Origin: Staphylospora marina
GTDB taxonomy: Bacteria; Bacillota; Bacilli; Thermoactinomycetales; Thermoactinomycetaceae
Direction of reading: 5' to 3'
Length of the DNA stretch: 64,000 nucleotides
NCBI RefSeq assembly: GCF_003856495.1
Contig: NZ_CP034118.1
Coordinates: forward strand, 1,344,001-1,408,000
Of the stretch, positions 8,447 to 19,023 are shown one piece after another. Numbering within the stretch: the stretch's first letter is position 1; each line of letters begins with the position of its first letter. The position numbers were made by a program, and so were the translations under genes. The notes under the pieces are model-generated. The model was not told the DNA's origin. It ran no database searches and saw only the letters and a list, made by a program, of their open reading frames with translations.

Positions 8447-8485
8447 CAAAAAAAGTTGCCGTCCGCAAATGCGGAAAGCGGCAAC
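8447..8485 (-). terminator. terminator of the DUF4129-DUF4350-MoxR-DUF58 operon
   Basis: GTTGCCG...CGGCAAC with an inner CCGC/GCGG stem is followed by seven T on the minus strand, just past the DUF58 stop codon. Confidence 0.85.
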
Positions 8486-8493
8486 CGTTGTCG

Positions 8494-9813
8494 TCAAATT
8501 CTTGCTCCCGTTCGCATCCGAAGCATCAGGTACGCGTCAATGACCCGATCGGCCAGAGCATCCGGCTCCACGTCGAGCACGGTGGCATGGAAGCGACGGA
8601 ACTGTCCGAGACGCCGGGCTCTTTGTTCCAGCAACTGCCGGATGACGAAGTGGCGGAAGACCTCTTTTTCGTTTTCCGGAAGCCGGTCGGGTTCCCGAAA
8701 AAGCTCCGGTTCCTGCATGGTGACAAACAAGATCGCATGCTTTTTCCGGATGGTGGTCATCAAAGGCGGCAACGTGAGAGACCCGGCGGCCGAGGCATCG
8801 GTGAACACCGTGACCAATGTCCCTGGCCTGTGAAAACTCTGCACGGCGTCCCAGCCGGCCTGAAAATCGGTTTCCGCATAGCGCGGGGCCAGGTCGTGGG
8901 TTTCCTCGATGATCCGCTTCAGATGTGCCAGGCCTTTGGCCGGCGGAATCCGGACGTGGATGCGGTCGGAAAAGGCAGTCAGACTGACCCTTTCTCCTCT
9001 CCGTAAGGCCACTGCGGCGTAACCCAGCGCAGCTTCCAGCGCGGTATCCAGCCGGGAACGGCCGTTGTATTCCACCCCCATCAGCCGACCTGCATCCAGC
9101 AGGATGGCCACTTCATGACCGGTCGCCGGTTGCATGACGTTGGTCATCAGTTTTCCGTGACGGGCGGAAGCCATCCAGTTGATCCGGCGAGGCTCATCAT
9201 CGGGTTGATACTCCCTCAGATGGGAAAATTCCGGACCCATTCCGAATGTCCGGGGATGGGGAATCCCTTCCTGCTCCATTTGCTCGCGGTAATATCTTCG
9301 TCGCGCCTTGCGGACCGGATCGAGCACGGGAAAAACCTGGACGTGTTCTTCCGCAGGCACCGTGAGTTGAAGGATGAGAAACCCGAGAGGACTGGTCAAC
9401 CGCAAGTGGATGTCCCCGAACCGGTGTTTTCCTCTCCGGTGTGGAGAGACCGTGTAGCTGACCGTTTTCCCGGTTTCGGATTCCCACTTCACCGGCATGG
9501 TTCTCCGATCGATCCGGAAGCCTTGCGGGAAATCATCCTGGACCCACATCATGAGCGAAAGAGGCTCGGAAGCCGTGACATGAATGCGAACCGGATGTTC
9601 CTTCCCCAGTTCATGAAGCGCATCCGTTTCACGCTTGGCGGTGATGGTCGGCATCGATCGAAGTGACCGGACATCGATCAGGGAAAGGCCCAACGCAACG
9701 CCCGTACCGATCACAAAAAACAGCGAACCCAACCCCAAAAAAGCTCCCGCGAAGGTGGCCGCAAAGCCGATGACCAGCAGGAGAAGCAGGCGGGGAGCCG
9801 GGAGGATGGCCAT
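8494..9813 (-). CDS. DUF58 domain protein of the MoxR system
   Basis: The 439-aa product has two N-terminal membrane helices within the first 50 residues and a C-terminal DUF58/von Willebrand-like region. The family core is visible as LREYQPDDEPRRINW followed by SARHGKL, then a VAILLDAG strand with a possible MIDAS-like Asp. DUF58 proteins accompany MoxR ATPases and are thought to help assemble or activate cell-envelope or metal-dependent complexes. The start is chosen immediately after the moxR stop (taagATG); upstream in-frame starts would overlap moxR. It is the last gene of the operon. Confidence 0.85.
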   Translation of the reverse strand: MAILPAPRLLLLLVIGFAATFAGAFLGLGSLFFVIGTGVALGLSLIDVRSLRSMPTITAKRETDALHELGKEHPVRIHVTASEPLSLMMWVQDDFPQGFRIDRRTMPVKWESETGKTVSYTVSPHRRGKHRFGDIHLRLTSPLGFLILQLTVPAEEHVQVFPVLDPVRKARRRYYREQMEQEGIPHPRTFGMGPEFSHLREYQPDDEPRRINWMASARHGKLMTNVMQPATGHEVAILLDAGRLMGVEYNGRSRLDTALEAALGYAAVALRRGERVSLTAFSDRIHVRIPPAKGLAHLKRIIEETHDLAPRYAETDFQAGWDAVQSFHRPGTLVTVFTDASAAGSLTLPPLMTTIRKKHAILFVTMQEPELFREPDRLPENEKEVFRHFVIRQLLEQRARRLGQFRRFHATVLDVEPDALADRVIDAYLMLRMRTGARI

Positions 9814-9814
9814 C

Positions 9815-10774
9815 TTACCGGGGAACCGAAACGGTCTCCAGAATTTCATCGAGAACATCGTCCGCACTCCACCCCTCCAGTTCGCCGTCGGGATGCAGGT
9901 GAATCCGATGGCGAAGTGACGGTTTGGCCACCTTTTTCAAATCATCCGGGGTCACGTAATCCCGCCCGTTCATGGCTGCTTCCGCCTTGGCCAGCGACAG
10001 GAATCCGATTCCCGATCGCGGACTCACGCCGAGGATGATTTTGGGATGTCTCCGGGTGGCACGCACGATCTCCAGAGCATATCCGGCCACGTCGGGCTCC
10101 ACCCGTACTTTCTCCAGCGCGCGGCGCATCTCAAGGATTTCTTCCGCATCGGTCACCGGTTCGAGCCCTTGTTCCCGCCGGGACGTGATCCCGGATGTGA
10201 GCAGAAGCTCCCGTTCTTCCGCCTCTTCCGGGTAACCGACGAGCAACTTGACCGCAAACCGGTCCACCTGCGCCTCCGGAAGCAGATAGGTCCCTTCATG
10301 CTCCAGCGGGTTTTGGGTGGCGACCACGAAGAAGACGGGCGAAAGAGGAAACGTTTCCCCGTCGATCGTCACCTGTCGCTCCTCCATTGCTTCCAGGAGC
10401 GCGGATTGGGTTTTGGGCGGCGTACGATTGATCTCATCCGCGATCAGGATGTCGGTGAACACGGGCCCTTTCCGTGTGGAAAAACGGCCCGATTGCAAAT
10501 CGTACACCTTGGTTCCGGTCACGTCGGCAGGCATCAGGTCCGGCGTGAACTGGATCCGCCGGTGATCGCATCGAACCAGTTGCGCCAGGGATCGCACCAT
10601 CAACGTTTTCCCGACGCCGGGCACCCCCTCCAGCAACACATGTCCGCCCACCAGCAAACTTGCCCACAGGAGGCGGAAATTTTCTGCTTGACCGATGACG
10701 GATTGGCCGAAGGACTCGATCATCCGGTTCGTCACCGTTTGGATGCGGGAAAGTTGTTCGATCGGGGTTTCCAC
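9815..10774 (-). CDS. MoxR family AAA+ ATPase
   Basis: The 319-aa product has Walker A GVPGVGKT at residues 50-57, Walker B with D113 and E114 (LIADEINRT), a sensor VVATQNP and the Arg-finger region EAQVDRF. MoxR ATPases act as chaperones in maturing protein complexes and usually sit next to DUF58 genes, as here. The GTG at 10774 follows AAAGGAG; the first 43 nt overlap the 3' end of the DUF4350 gene, suggesting translational coupling. Confidence 0.92.
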   Translation of the reverse strand: METPIEQLSRIQTVTNRMIESFGQSVIGQAENFRLLWASLLVGGHVLLEGVPGVGKTLMVRSLAQLVRCDHRRIQFTPDLMPADVTGTKVYDLQSGRFSTRKGPVFTDILIADEINRTPPKTQSALLEAMEERQVTIDGETFPLSPVFFVVATQNPLEHEGTYLLPEAQVDRFAVKLLVGYPEEAEERELLLTSGITSRREQGLEPVTDAEEILEMRRALEKVRVEPDVAGYALEIVRATRRHPKIILGVSPRSGIGFLSLAKAEAAMNGRDYVTPDDLKKVAKPSLRHRIHLHPDGELEGWSADDVLDEILETVSVPR

Positions 10775-11961
10775 GTGGCAAGCTCCTTTCTCAGAACGTT
10801 CATTTCGTTGTACAAGCGTACCAAAAGTCCTTCGGAAACGGATTTTCCCTTCAGTCCCGAAATGGTTCCGCAGATCTCATTCCATGAGGCGCAAAAATGT
10901 TCACCCAAACGGGCCCTCATCTCCTCGACCAGCCGTTGTTCCGGCAAAGAGTCGGGGATCCGGAGAGCTGCCCGGACCTCTTTTTCCAAACGCTTCTGTT
11001 GTCTGCGAAGCAATTCCGCGGAACCGCCGACCCGCATCAACCAGAAGGCCATGGCATCCACTTGGGACTGTCCTTCCCGCTTTTTGCGGGCCTGTTCCCA
11101 TCGCGGGGCTCCAAACCGTTTTCCGCGGGCGTAAAGCCACAATCCCGTGAGAAGAAGCAGTTGGAAAACGATCAGCCAAACGATGGGCGGATATTTCACT
11201 CCCGACGCCTCATCGCCGGACGGATCCGGCTCAAAGGAGGGAGCGGCGGGGCGGGATTGAGGGGGCTTCGCGAAAGCGGCGTGAACCGTTTCGTCAAAAT
11301 ATACCGTATTCCCGAATGATTCCACCAATCCGAGGGGAACGGCAAGATTGTCCGCCTGATCCAGCCCTTGATTCGAAACGATATACGGCTCGGGAACAAA
11401 CACCAGTTGACCGTTTCCTTCCCGCTTCATCGACACCAAGATCTCTTCGGAGTGATTCCCCAGCAGGACTTCATGATCCGTATTGGTGATGCACTGTCGA
11501 TCCGGCCATCTCAGTTGCCGGATTTCCCGGAACCAAGGGTTGTCCGCCTGTTTCGTGACGGGCATGAAAACCAAGTCCGATTGGCATGTGTCTCCTTCCA
11601 GACCGAATTCACTCGCCCAAGCGGAGTCGGGAGGCGTCCACAGAATCAATTGGTTTCCTTTCCTCACCCATTCCAGGATCTTTTCCTTCACTTCCTTGGC
11701 GGGAGGCTCTGTCCAAGGATGGATGATCATCAGGGTGGAACCCGTCTCCCCGGGAAGATTGGTGTAATCGTCTTCCCACAAAGCGGTGTTCACTCCTCTT
11801 TTTTCCAGCAAAAGTTTCAACGCTTTGGTTCCTTCCGCCCCGGCATTCAAGGAGGACCAGGGCAATCGGTTGCTCTTCGGCCACAGCGTGATCAGCAGGG
11901 CGGCGAGCAGAATCACACCGATGATGATGAGAAGCGGCTTGAATTTGAACTTGACCTTCAT
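10732..11961 (-). CDS. DUF4350 domain membrane protein
   Basis: The 409-aa product has an N-terminal helix (residues 9-26), an extracytoplasmic DUF4350 domain with TKALKLLLEKRGV and later a WTPPDSAW-like phrase, and a second helix near residue 280 followed by a basic cytoplasmic tail. The family resembles GldG/ABC-associated periplasmic domains and is a standard partner of MoxR/DUF58 operons. ATG at 11961 is selected because GGGGAG precedes it and because it forms an ATGA overlap with the upstream DUF4129 gene. Confidence 0.82.
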   Translation of the reverse strand: MKVKFKFKPLLIIIGVILLAALLITLWPKSNRLPWSSLNAGAEGTKALKLLLEKRGVNTALWEDDYTNLPGETGSTLMIIHPWTEPPAKEVKEKILEWVRKGNQLILWTPPDSAWASEFGLEGDTCQSDLVFMPVTKQADNPWFREIRQLRWPDRQCITNTDHEVLLGNHSEEILVSMKREGNGQLVFVPEPYIVSNQGLDQADNLAVPLGLVESFGNTVYFDETVHAAFAKPPQSRPAAPSFEPDPSGDEASGVKYPPIVWLIVFQLLLLTGLWLYARGKRFGAPRWEQARKKREGQSQVDAMAFWLMRVGGSAELLRRQQKRLEKEVRAALRIPDSLPEQRLVEEMRARLGEHFCASWNEICGTISGLKGKSVSEGLLVRLYNEMNVLRKELATWKPRSNNFPASKR

Positions 11962-12563
11962 CCGGACTCCCCTCTCCCTGTCAGCTTCCGGGTGAGGAGG
12001 CGATATCTCTCCAGTTCTTCCCTTCCGATCGCCCGATTTCCGTACCATACTTCATCGAACGTTCGGCTCAACTCACGGAAATCTTCCGCGCTTTCCGGCC
12101 AATTCCGTTTCGCCTCTTCCCTGTATTCCCCGTTGGTTTTGGCCGGATGACGTTTCAATTTTCCTTCCCGGAATGCAAACTCAAGAAGCCCGACGAACAG
12201 GGCCCGAAGCGCCAAACGGAATGCACCTTTGGAAACCATGTGTTCGGCGGCTTCCTGCCAATCCGCCGTCCGTGATTCGTTCGGCTTCTTCCGGGAAACC
12301 GGCCGGTTCTTGCGGTAATTCCAGAGCCACCAGACCAGGATCACCGCCAGGCTGACGCCCAGCGTCCCCCAGATCATCCACTCCACTCCGCTCAAGTGCG
12401 GGATCAAGGGAGCAGAAAACCATTCCGAAAAAGAAGAATCACCGACCGGAGCTTCGCCCGACACGGGGAAGTCATCGAGACCCTCGAAATTTTGCCCGAA
12501 TTCGCTGCGCTTGAACTCGGAACCGGACAAAATTTCTTCCAGCTGTTCACGGGCTTTTTGCAT
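11958..12563 (-). CDS. DUF4129 domain membrane protein
   Basis: About 201 aa, with one membrane helix near residues 62-80 and a C-terminal DUF4129 domain (EYREEAKRNWP, then EVWYGNRAIGREELERY), which is the usual signature next to transglutaminase or MoxR loci. The start is unclear: a GTG at 12584 overlaps the GGGAGGTG ribosome-binding site, while ATG 12563 is about 18 nt away from it. The stop overlaps the DUF4350 ATG (ATGA), so the two are coupled. Confidence 0.75.
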   Translation of the reverse strand: MQKAREQLEEILSGSEFKRSEFGQNFEGLDDFPVSGEAPVGDSSFSEWFSAPLIPHLSGVEWMIWGTLGVSLAVILVWWLWNYRKNRPVSRKKPNESRTADWQEAAEHMVSKGAFRLALRALFVGLLEFAFREGKLKRHPAKTNGEYREEAKRNWPESAEDFRELSRTFDEVWYGNRAIGREELERYRLLTRKLTGRGESG

Positions 12564-12596
12564 GTCTGCCTTGATGTTGATCACCTCCCGGCTCTG

Positions 12597-13466
12597 TCAG
12601 GATGACCGGAATTGTTCCAACAGGTCCGTTCCGCGAAGTCTCCCTTCCCGGTCCCTGTACAGAAGGATCAGAAAGAGATTGGATACGGGAACCAAAAACG
12701 GCACCACCACGGCCACGTACAAATAGTGCAGCCCCTTCCACAACCACTCCGGATCCGTGATTCCGACGGAGAGGCGGATTTCCTCCATGAAAAACCATCC
12801 GTAAATCAACAGCTGAGATCCGATTGCGATCAGAACAAGGCTTCCGACCGTTTTCAGCACCATCCCCCGGCACAGCTTCCAACTTTCGCGCACGGCCGTC
12901 CCGAGCCGCGTCCGGTTCTTTACGACCATCGGCAAGATCCATGCCAGACGGATGACAATCAGCATCGCCGGAAACGTGGACCACATGAGTCCTTCAGCCA
13001 CCGCCTCCGCGGAAACACCGATGAAACCTTCGTGGTTTTCAAATGATTCCAAAGGCGCGGAAACCGCAAGCGTCATCAGAAGCGCCGACAACCCATGGAT
13101 GACGACAAACAGGAGGATGACGAAAAAAAGCGGTTTCATGTGCCGCCGCAGCACAGAAAACCCCGCTTTGAATGACCACTCGTCCGAGTCGGGAAGAAGG
13201 GCGAAAGCGGCCATCATCACAGGGAACAAAACGCAATCCCAAATCAGTTTTTCAAGGATCAGATCGAGGATGACAGCATCCGCGGCATCGGGGGGATCCA
13301 CGTACATGTAATCGACGTATCCGTCGTAATACCATACCGAAAGCGGCGTCACGATCAAGAAACTGAACAACCAGATTTGAAACAGATGCTTTCGGTACAA
13401 TCGGAATGTTCCGTCCAACAGCTCGCGAAACGTGCAGGGAACATACGATGTCGGCAACCCGGCCAC
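12597..13466 (-). CDS. polytopic membrane protein, first gene of the MoxR operon
   Basis: The 289-aa product has about six hydrophobic segments and an N-terminal FRELLDGTFRLYRKHLFQ phrase of the kind seen in glycerophosphoryl-diester-phosphodiesterase membrane domains and DUF975-like proteins; the exact family is not certain. GGAGGT stands 6 nt before GTG 13466 (an adjacent TTG at 13469 is possible). It is only 33 nt from the DUF4129 gene in the same direction, so it likely belongs to the envelope-associated MoxR operon. Confidence 0.75.
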   Translation of the reverse strand: MAGLPTSYVPCTFRELLDGTFRLYRKHLFQIWLFSFLIVTPLSVWYYDGYVDYMYVDPPDAADAVILDLILEKLIWDCVLFPVMMAAFALLPDSDEWSFKAGFSVLRRHMKPLFFVILLFVVIHGLSALLMTLAVSAPLESFENHEGFIGVSAEAVAEGLMWSTFPAMLIVIRLAWILPMVVKNRTRLGTAVRESWKLCRGMVLKTVGSLVLIAIGSQLLIYGWFFMEEIRLSVGITDPEWLWKGLHYLYVAVVVPFLVPVSNLFLILLYRDREGRLRGTDLLEQFRSS

Positions 13467-13516
13467 CAAATCACCTCCAACGAATTCATTATAACTGAAT
13501 GAAGAAGAGTTTTTTC

Positions 13517-13546
13517 AAAAAAAGTCGGACGTCGGATGGACGTCCG
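13517..13546 (-). terminator. terminator after the M42 peptidase gene
   Basis: CGGACGTC and GACGTCCG pair across a short loop, and a run of seven T follows on the minus strand. It closes the resolvase-M42 operon. Confidence 0.8.
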
Positions 13547-13578
13547 TCATGGTCGCCGGAGAGTTTTGCGGAACCCTG

Positions 13579-15332
<1,754 letters not shown>

Positions 15333-15411
15333 TCATCAGCCTCCCGGCATTCGATGTCTCTTGAAAGGATGGACAAATTCGGATAAAGTGGGGAAGAAGG
15401 AGTGAAGCCCC

Positions 15412-15600
15412 TTGATCGATCAGGAACTCATCCGACGTATCAACGAATTGGCCAAAAAGAAAAAGACCGTGGGCCTCACGGAAGAAGAGCGGGCGGAACA
15501 GGCCCGGCTGTACAAGGTTTATCTTGCGGCCATCCGCGGTCAGGTCAAACAACAGCTCGACCGGATCCAGTATGTGGACAACCGAAAACCCTTGAACTGA
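15412..15600 (+). CDS. ynzC: DUF896 (YnzC family) protein
   Basis: The 62-aa product matches the small helical-hairpin YnzC family: an N-terminal INELAKKKK segment, GLTEEERAEQ and LYKVYLAAIRGQVK. B. subtilis YnzC is encoded beside yneA-yneB downstream of lexA; its function is unknown. The start is TTG at 15412 with AAGGAG upstream. Neither lexA nor yneA is in this window. Confidence 0.9.
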   Translation: MIDQELIRRINELAKKKKTVGLTEEERAEQARLYKVYLAAIRGQVKQQLDRIQYVDNRKPLN

Positions 15601-15670
15601 TAATTCATTATACTCCATGAGCGAAATCCGGACAATTTCGCGAATTCCACTCATGGAAAACATAACCCGA

Positions 15671-15706
15671 AAAAGCCCCGGGATCCGACTTTTCCGGGGC
15701 TTTTCC
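15671..15706 (+). terminator. terminator after ynzC
   Basis: AAAAGCCCCGG and CCGGGGCTTTT form an 11-bp stem with a 12-nt loop followed by T residues. Confidence 0.88.
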
Positions 15707-15738
15707 TTGAATTCGGAGTTGGATGGGGAGGAAACCGA

Positions 15739-16629
15739 ATGAAATCGTGGAAGGGTCCCGTCTTTCTTTCGGCGGCGGCGGCCATTTGGGGCGGCATGTA
15801 CGTGGTCAGCAAAGCCGTGATGGATCATGTGCCGCCGTTTGTCCTGGTGGAGATGCGATACCTCATCGCTTTGCTCGTGCTGGGATTGTGGGCTTGGGTC
15901 AAACAGGAGTATCGCATCGACAAAAAGGATGCTCAATCACTGGCGTTGGTCGGCTTGGTGGGATATACCGGATCCATCGGTTTGCAATTTGTCGGAACCC
16001 ACTTGTCCGGCGCGGCCATGGGTTCACTCATCACTTCCGCATCCCCGGCGCTGATTTCCCTGTTCGCTTGGAAGCTTCTCCGGGAAGAGATGAACCGAAC
16101 CAAATGGATGGCCGTGGTTGTGGCCACGCTGGGGGTATTGGTGGTGGTCGGAGTTCCTTCCGAAGGCTCTGGCTCTTCCGTTGCGGGGAATGCGGCCCTG
16201 TTCGGTGCCGCGCTCACCTGGGCGCTGTACACCGTACTCAGCCGAAAACTGACACTTCGGTATTCTTCGTTGACAGTCACATTCTGGGCCACGCTGTTCG
16301 GCATCGTCTTTACCGTTCCGCTGTGTCTGTGGGAGATGTCCGTCAAACCGGTGACGATTCCCCAGGATCCCTGGGTATGGGCGGGCATTTTCTATATCGG
16401 CGTCATATCCACGGCAGCCGCTTTTTACTTGTGGAATTTGGGCTTCGAGTACATCGATGCCTCCACCGGTTCCCTGTATTTCTTCGTTCAACCCGTGGTG
16501 GGCGGATTGCTCGGGGCTTGGCTGCTGGAAGAAACCTTGGGCATTCCGTTCTTTGCCGGCGCTCTGCTGATCGCTGTCGGCATCGGACTGTCCACCCGAC
16601 CTTCGAAAGTCCCGCGAACGAAATCCTGA
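15739..16629 (+). CDS. EamA/DMT family transporter
   Basis: The 296-aa product has ten hydrophobic segments forming two EamA repeats. The typical opening FLSAAAAIWGGMYVVSK and the conserved second-half TAAAFYLWNLGFEYI phrase are visible. DMT proteins export amino acids, nucleotides or other metabolites; substrate cannot be inferred. ATG at 15739 follows GGGGAGG. It is monocistronic between two terminators. Confidence 0.9.
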   Translation: MKSWKGPVFLSAAAAIWGGMYVVSKAVMDHVPPFVLVEMRYLIALLVLGLWAWVKQEYRIDKKDAQSLALVGLVGYTGSIGLQFVGTHLSGAAMGSLITSASPALISLFAWKLLREEMNRTKWMAVVVATLGVLVVVGVPSEGSGSSVAGNAALFGAALTWALYTVLSRKLTLRYSSLTVTFWATLFGIVFTVPLCLWEMSVKPVTIPQDPWVWAGIFYIGVISTAAAFYLWNLGFEYIDASTGSLYFFVQPVVGGLLGAWLLEETLGIPFFAGALLIAVGIGLSTRPSKVPRTKS

Positions 16630-16650
16630 AAAAACCTTCCGATACATTCA

Positions 16651-16682
16651 AAAACCCCCTTGGCCTTGGCCAAGGGGGTTTC
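16651..16682. terminator. bidirectional terminator
   Basis: AACCCCCTTGGCC and GGCCAAGGGGGTT form a long, nearly perfect palindrome flanked by A and T runs. It lies between the convergent EamA gene and the 83-aa membrane protein gene. Confidence 0.85.
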
Positions 16683-16701
16683 ACCGTATGGGGCAACAGG
16701 A

Positions 16702-16953
16702 TCAACTCTTTGTTTTCTTGACCGATTGGTTTACCATGATGATTCCTGCAACAACGACCAAGATCCCGATTTGCCACAACCAACGCTCCGGAGCTTTCAA
16801 CAGAACAAAACTCCAATATTCAGACGAAGACATTCCTTTACCCGGATAAACAAAGACAGCGGGGATCCATCCAATAATCGTGCTGATGACCCCGAGAAGG
16901 ACCAAGACAATTCCCGACCATTTCTGCCCCACAACTTTTTTCATGATCATCAT
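16702..16953 (-). CDS. small two-helix membrane protein, single copy of a repeated unit
   Basis: The 83-aa product has two hydrophobic helices (about residues 13-37 and 58-76) linked by a segment ending APERWLWQIGIL. The same unit is found twice in the adjacent 150-aa protein, with APERWLW, DPERWVW and APDRWLW as the shared landmark and a shared MVNxS near the end. AAGGAG precedes the ATG cluster at 16953. The family is not recognised; the protein is probably an inner-membrane protein of unknown role. Confidence 0.75.
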   Translation of the reverse strand: MMIMKKVVGQKWSGIVLVLLGVISTIIGWIPAVFVYPGKGMSSSEYWSFVLLKAPERWLWQIGILVVVAGIIMVNQSVKKTKS

Positions 16954-17044
16954 CCCTCTCCTTAAGATCTCGAATCAATCCGCCACAACAGCATCAAAAT
17001 GGATGATGGATGTCCTTTCCAAAAATCATCGAATGTTGGCCGGA

Positions 17045-17497
17045 TCATTCAGGATCTGTACATGAGCCTTTTTTGAACGATCGGTTCACCAACCCAATTG
17101 CCGCAACCATGATCAAAATCCCGATGAACCACAGCCAGCGATCCGGAGCTTTCATCCAGACAATGCTCAAATATTCCGTCAAGGTTGATGCCATGAAAGG
17201 ATAAATAAAAAGAGCCGTGATCATGCCCAACGTCGTGCCGACCGATCCGAGAACGAGCATTCCGATCAGCGATCGATTCACCATCCAGATTCCGAAAATA
17301 ACGATCAAAAGTCCGATTTGCCACACCCAACGTTCCGGATCTTCCAGCAATACATCTCTCCAAAAGTCAGACGAAGTCCCGTATTCTCGGGTCGCCATTT
17401 CAAGAACGATTGCCAATCCCAGGGACGTACCCAATGCCCCGAGGAAGAGCAGCACAATCCCCAACCATCTCAGCCCTGCAACTTTTTTCATGTTCAT
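17045..17497 (-). CDS. small membrane protein with internal duplication
   Basis: The 150-aa product is two tandem copies of the 83-aa unit of its downstream neighbour. Copy 1 covers about residues 10-76 and copy 2 about 77-147. Each copy has helix, variable loop, ERWxW or DRWLW landmark, second helix and (M/L)VNRS. GGAGAGG precedes the ATG at 17497. Its stop is 92 nt upstream of the start of the 83-aa gene in the same direction, so the pair arose by local duplication and fusion and is probably cotranscribed. Confidence 0.78.
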   Translation of the reverse strand: MNMKKVAGLRWLGIVLLFLGALGTSLGLAIVLEMATREYGTSSDFWRDVLLEDPERWVWQIGLLIVIFGIWMVNRSLIGMLVLGSVGTTLGMITALFIYPFMASTLTEYLSIVWMKAPDRWLWFIGILIMVAAIGLVNRSFKKGSCTDPE

Positions 17498-17646
17498 CCA
17501 TCCTCTCCGTCAAACAGGGAAGGAAGTCCACCCATTCATTTGATCCGGATGGTTTGGACTTCACCGGAAATTATCATCTGACTCATACTTCTTCCCCCGT
17601 TGGGGCACGTTGATGGTGTATCACTTCAATTTTATCATCGGGAGGA

Positions 17647-17835
17647 ATGAACATGGCAGATCCGAAGAGACCCGTGGGCCGAAACGAACTGAATGACGGT
17701 AAACTTGCCGATGCTCCCTCCGGTCGAGGTCCTGAAGAACGGATCACGGCAGGCATCCAGGAAGCATACGGAGTGTTTCCCGTTGATCAGAAAGAAGAAG
17801 ACGAAGGTGAAGGGATGGATATGCTTCATCCATGA
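17647..17835 (+). CDS. small acidic hydrophilic protein, 62 aa
   Basis: A short frame starts at ATG 17647 behind GGGAGGA and ends just before a strong terminator (17845-17869), which supports a real gene. The product is rich in Asp, Glu, Gly and Pro with no hydrophobic core (for example DQKEEDEGEGMDM near the end) and may be disordered. It matches no family I recognise. Confidence 0.55.
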   Translation: MNMADPKRPVGRNELNDGKLADAPSGRGPEERITAGIQEAYGVFPVDQKEEDEGEGMDMLHP

Positions 17836-17844
17836 GATGATTGA

Positions 17845-17869
17845 AGCTCGGAGGATCCGGGCTTTTTTT
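17845..17869 (+). terminator. terminator after the 62-aa gene
   Basis: AGCTCGGA and TCCGGGCT pair (one G-T wobble) around a 3-nt loop and are followed by seven T. Confidence 0.8.
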
Positions 17870-17879
17870 GTATCTTTTT

Positions 17880-17894
17880 GTTTGTGTTGCAAAC
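17880..17894 (+). repeat. dispersed dyad repeat, copy 1
   Basis: GTTTGTGTTGCAAAC, a 6+3+6 dyad with one wobble. It belongs to the family GTTTGYGWWGCAAAC found four times in this window. It lies after the terminator of the 62-aa gene and before the 3' end of the AraC-family gene. Confidence 0.6.
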
Positions 17895-17974
17895 AAGTTG
17901 ATGTTTTCAACTGTATTCTGCGGGCGGGAGGAATCGAACAAATAGCGCTGCGCCGGATATGACCTGTGCACGAA

Positions 17975-18808
17975 TCAAACGGAGAACATGTTGCGATATT
18001 CGCTTGGAGTGACGCCGAATTTACTTTTGAATGCCCGTTCGAAAGCAGAAAGGCTGTGAAAACCGGTCTCAAAGGCGATGGAGGTGATGGAATGATTGCG
18101 ATTCCGCAACAACTGTGCTGCCGTATGCAATCTCAGATTCCGAAGGTAACGCCCCGGCGTGCTGCCGACATGTCGTTGAAATGAGCGAATCAGGTGATAT
18201 TTGCTGATCCCCGTGATTTTGCACAGATCGTCCAAGGTGATCGGTGATGAAAGATTGGCATGAAGATATTCGATCCCCTTTCGCAAGGAAGGATGTTCAA
18301 TCGGTGGAGGAGCTGTCGGGACCCAATCGTTGGAGTGAGTACCTTTGTGGATGGACAACAAGAACGACACAAGTTTCCATTCAAATTCATCCGATTCCAT
18401 CCTGCTGAGCGGATGGCACAGACTCCTGAGAAACAATTGTTCCACCTGCTGAACCAAAACCTTCGTGGAACTGTCACGGCCCCACGGAACAAAGCAAACT
18501 TCGGTTTCGGGCACGCCCAAGCGGTCGGCGATGACGTTCTTCAGAAAGTTCTGCTTGATGGTGATCAATAAAATCCGTGCTTCTCCGTCGCCCGCCAGAT
18601 GCCTGTGGCGTTGACCCGGGGACAAAAGCATTCGACTTTCCGGACACCCTGTATGTCGTTGGGTTTTCTCATGTTGCATGATGCTTATTCCCTCAAGCTG
18701 AATGCTGACCTGGTACACGTCCTCATGACCGTGGAATTCATCAGCCTCTCCTTCTCCGAGTGTGAAAACCGTAAACTTGCAGTGTTTCAATTTCAATCTC
18801 AATGTCAT
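17975..18808 (-). CDS. AraC family transcriptional regulator with cupin sensor domain
   Basis: The 277-aa product has an N-terminal cupin-type ligand domain, with HGHEDVYQVSIQLEG at about 24-38 and a LSPGQRHRH strand, and a C-terminal double HTH. The second HTH is clear: SITSIAFETGFHSLSAFERAFKSKFG with the usual GVTPSEYR end. ATG at 18808 follows GGAGGAGGGAG and is preferred to an upstream extension. It is divergent from the 127-aa gene at 19024, which is a candidate target. Confidence 0.9.
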   Translation of the reverse strand: MTLRLKLKHCKFTVFTLGEGEADEFHGHEDVYQVSIQLEGISIMQHEKTQRHTGCPESRMLLSPGQRHRHLAGDGEARILLITIKQNFLKNVIADRLGVPETEVCFVPWGRDSSTKVLVQQVEQLFLRSLCHPLSRMESDEFEWKLVSFLLSIHKGTHSNDWVPTAPPPIEHPSLRKGIEYLHANLSSPITLDDLCKITGISKYHLIRSFQRHVGSTPGRYLRNLRLHTAAQLLRNRNHSITSIAFETGFHSLSAFERAFKSKFGVTPSEYRNMFSV

Positions 18809-19023
18809 GTTCTCCCTCCTCCGGATGAGTATGTGATCCCCCGCAATGATTGCTGCCACAGCAGCAATGAACGCCGAGCTTTTTCCGGCGTTTTTCCGGA
18901 TCATGAAGATGAACGGAAACAAACCACAAAGACATTTGCCGATGATCGGTTTTCAACATCTTTTTCCCGATCCCCCGCACTCCAATCAAACCAAACCGGC
19001 AGACGGCAAGGAGGAGGATGCAC

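Noticed and set aside
17610-17638. Promoter TTGATG-17-TATCAT before the 62-aa gene
   Set aside because: The predicted start site would fall inside the Shine-Dalgarno sequence of that gene, so it cannot drive a normal mRNA for it.
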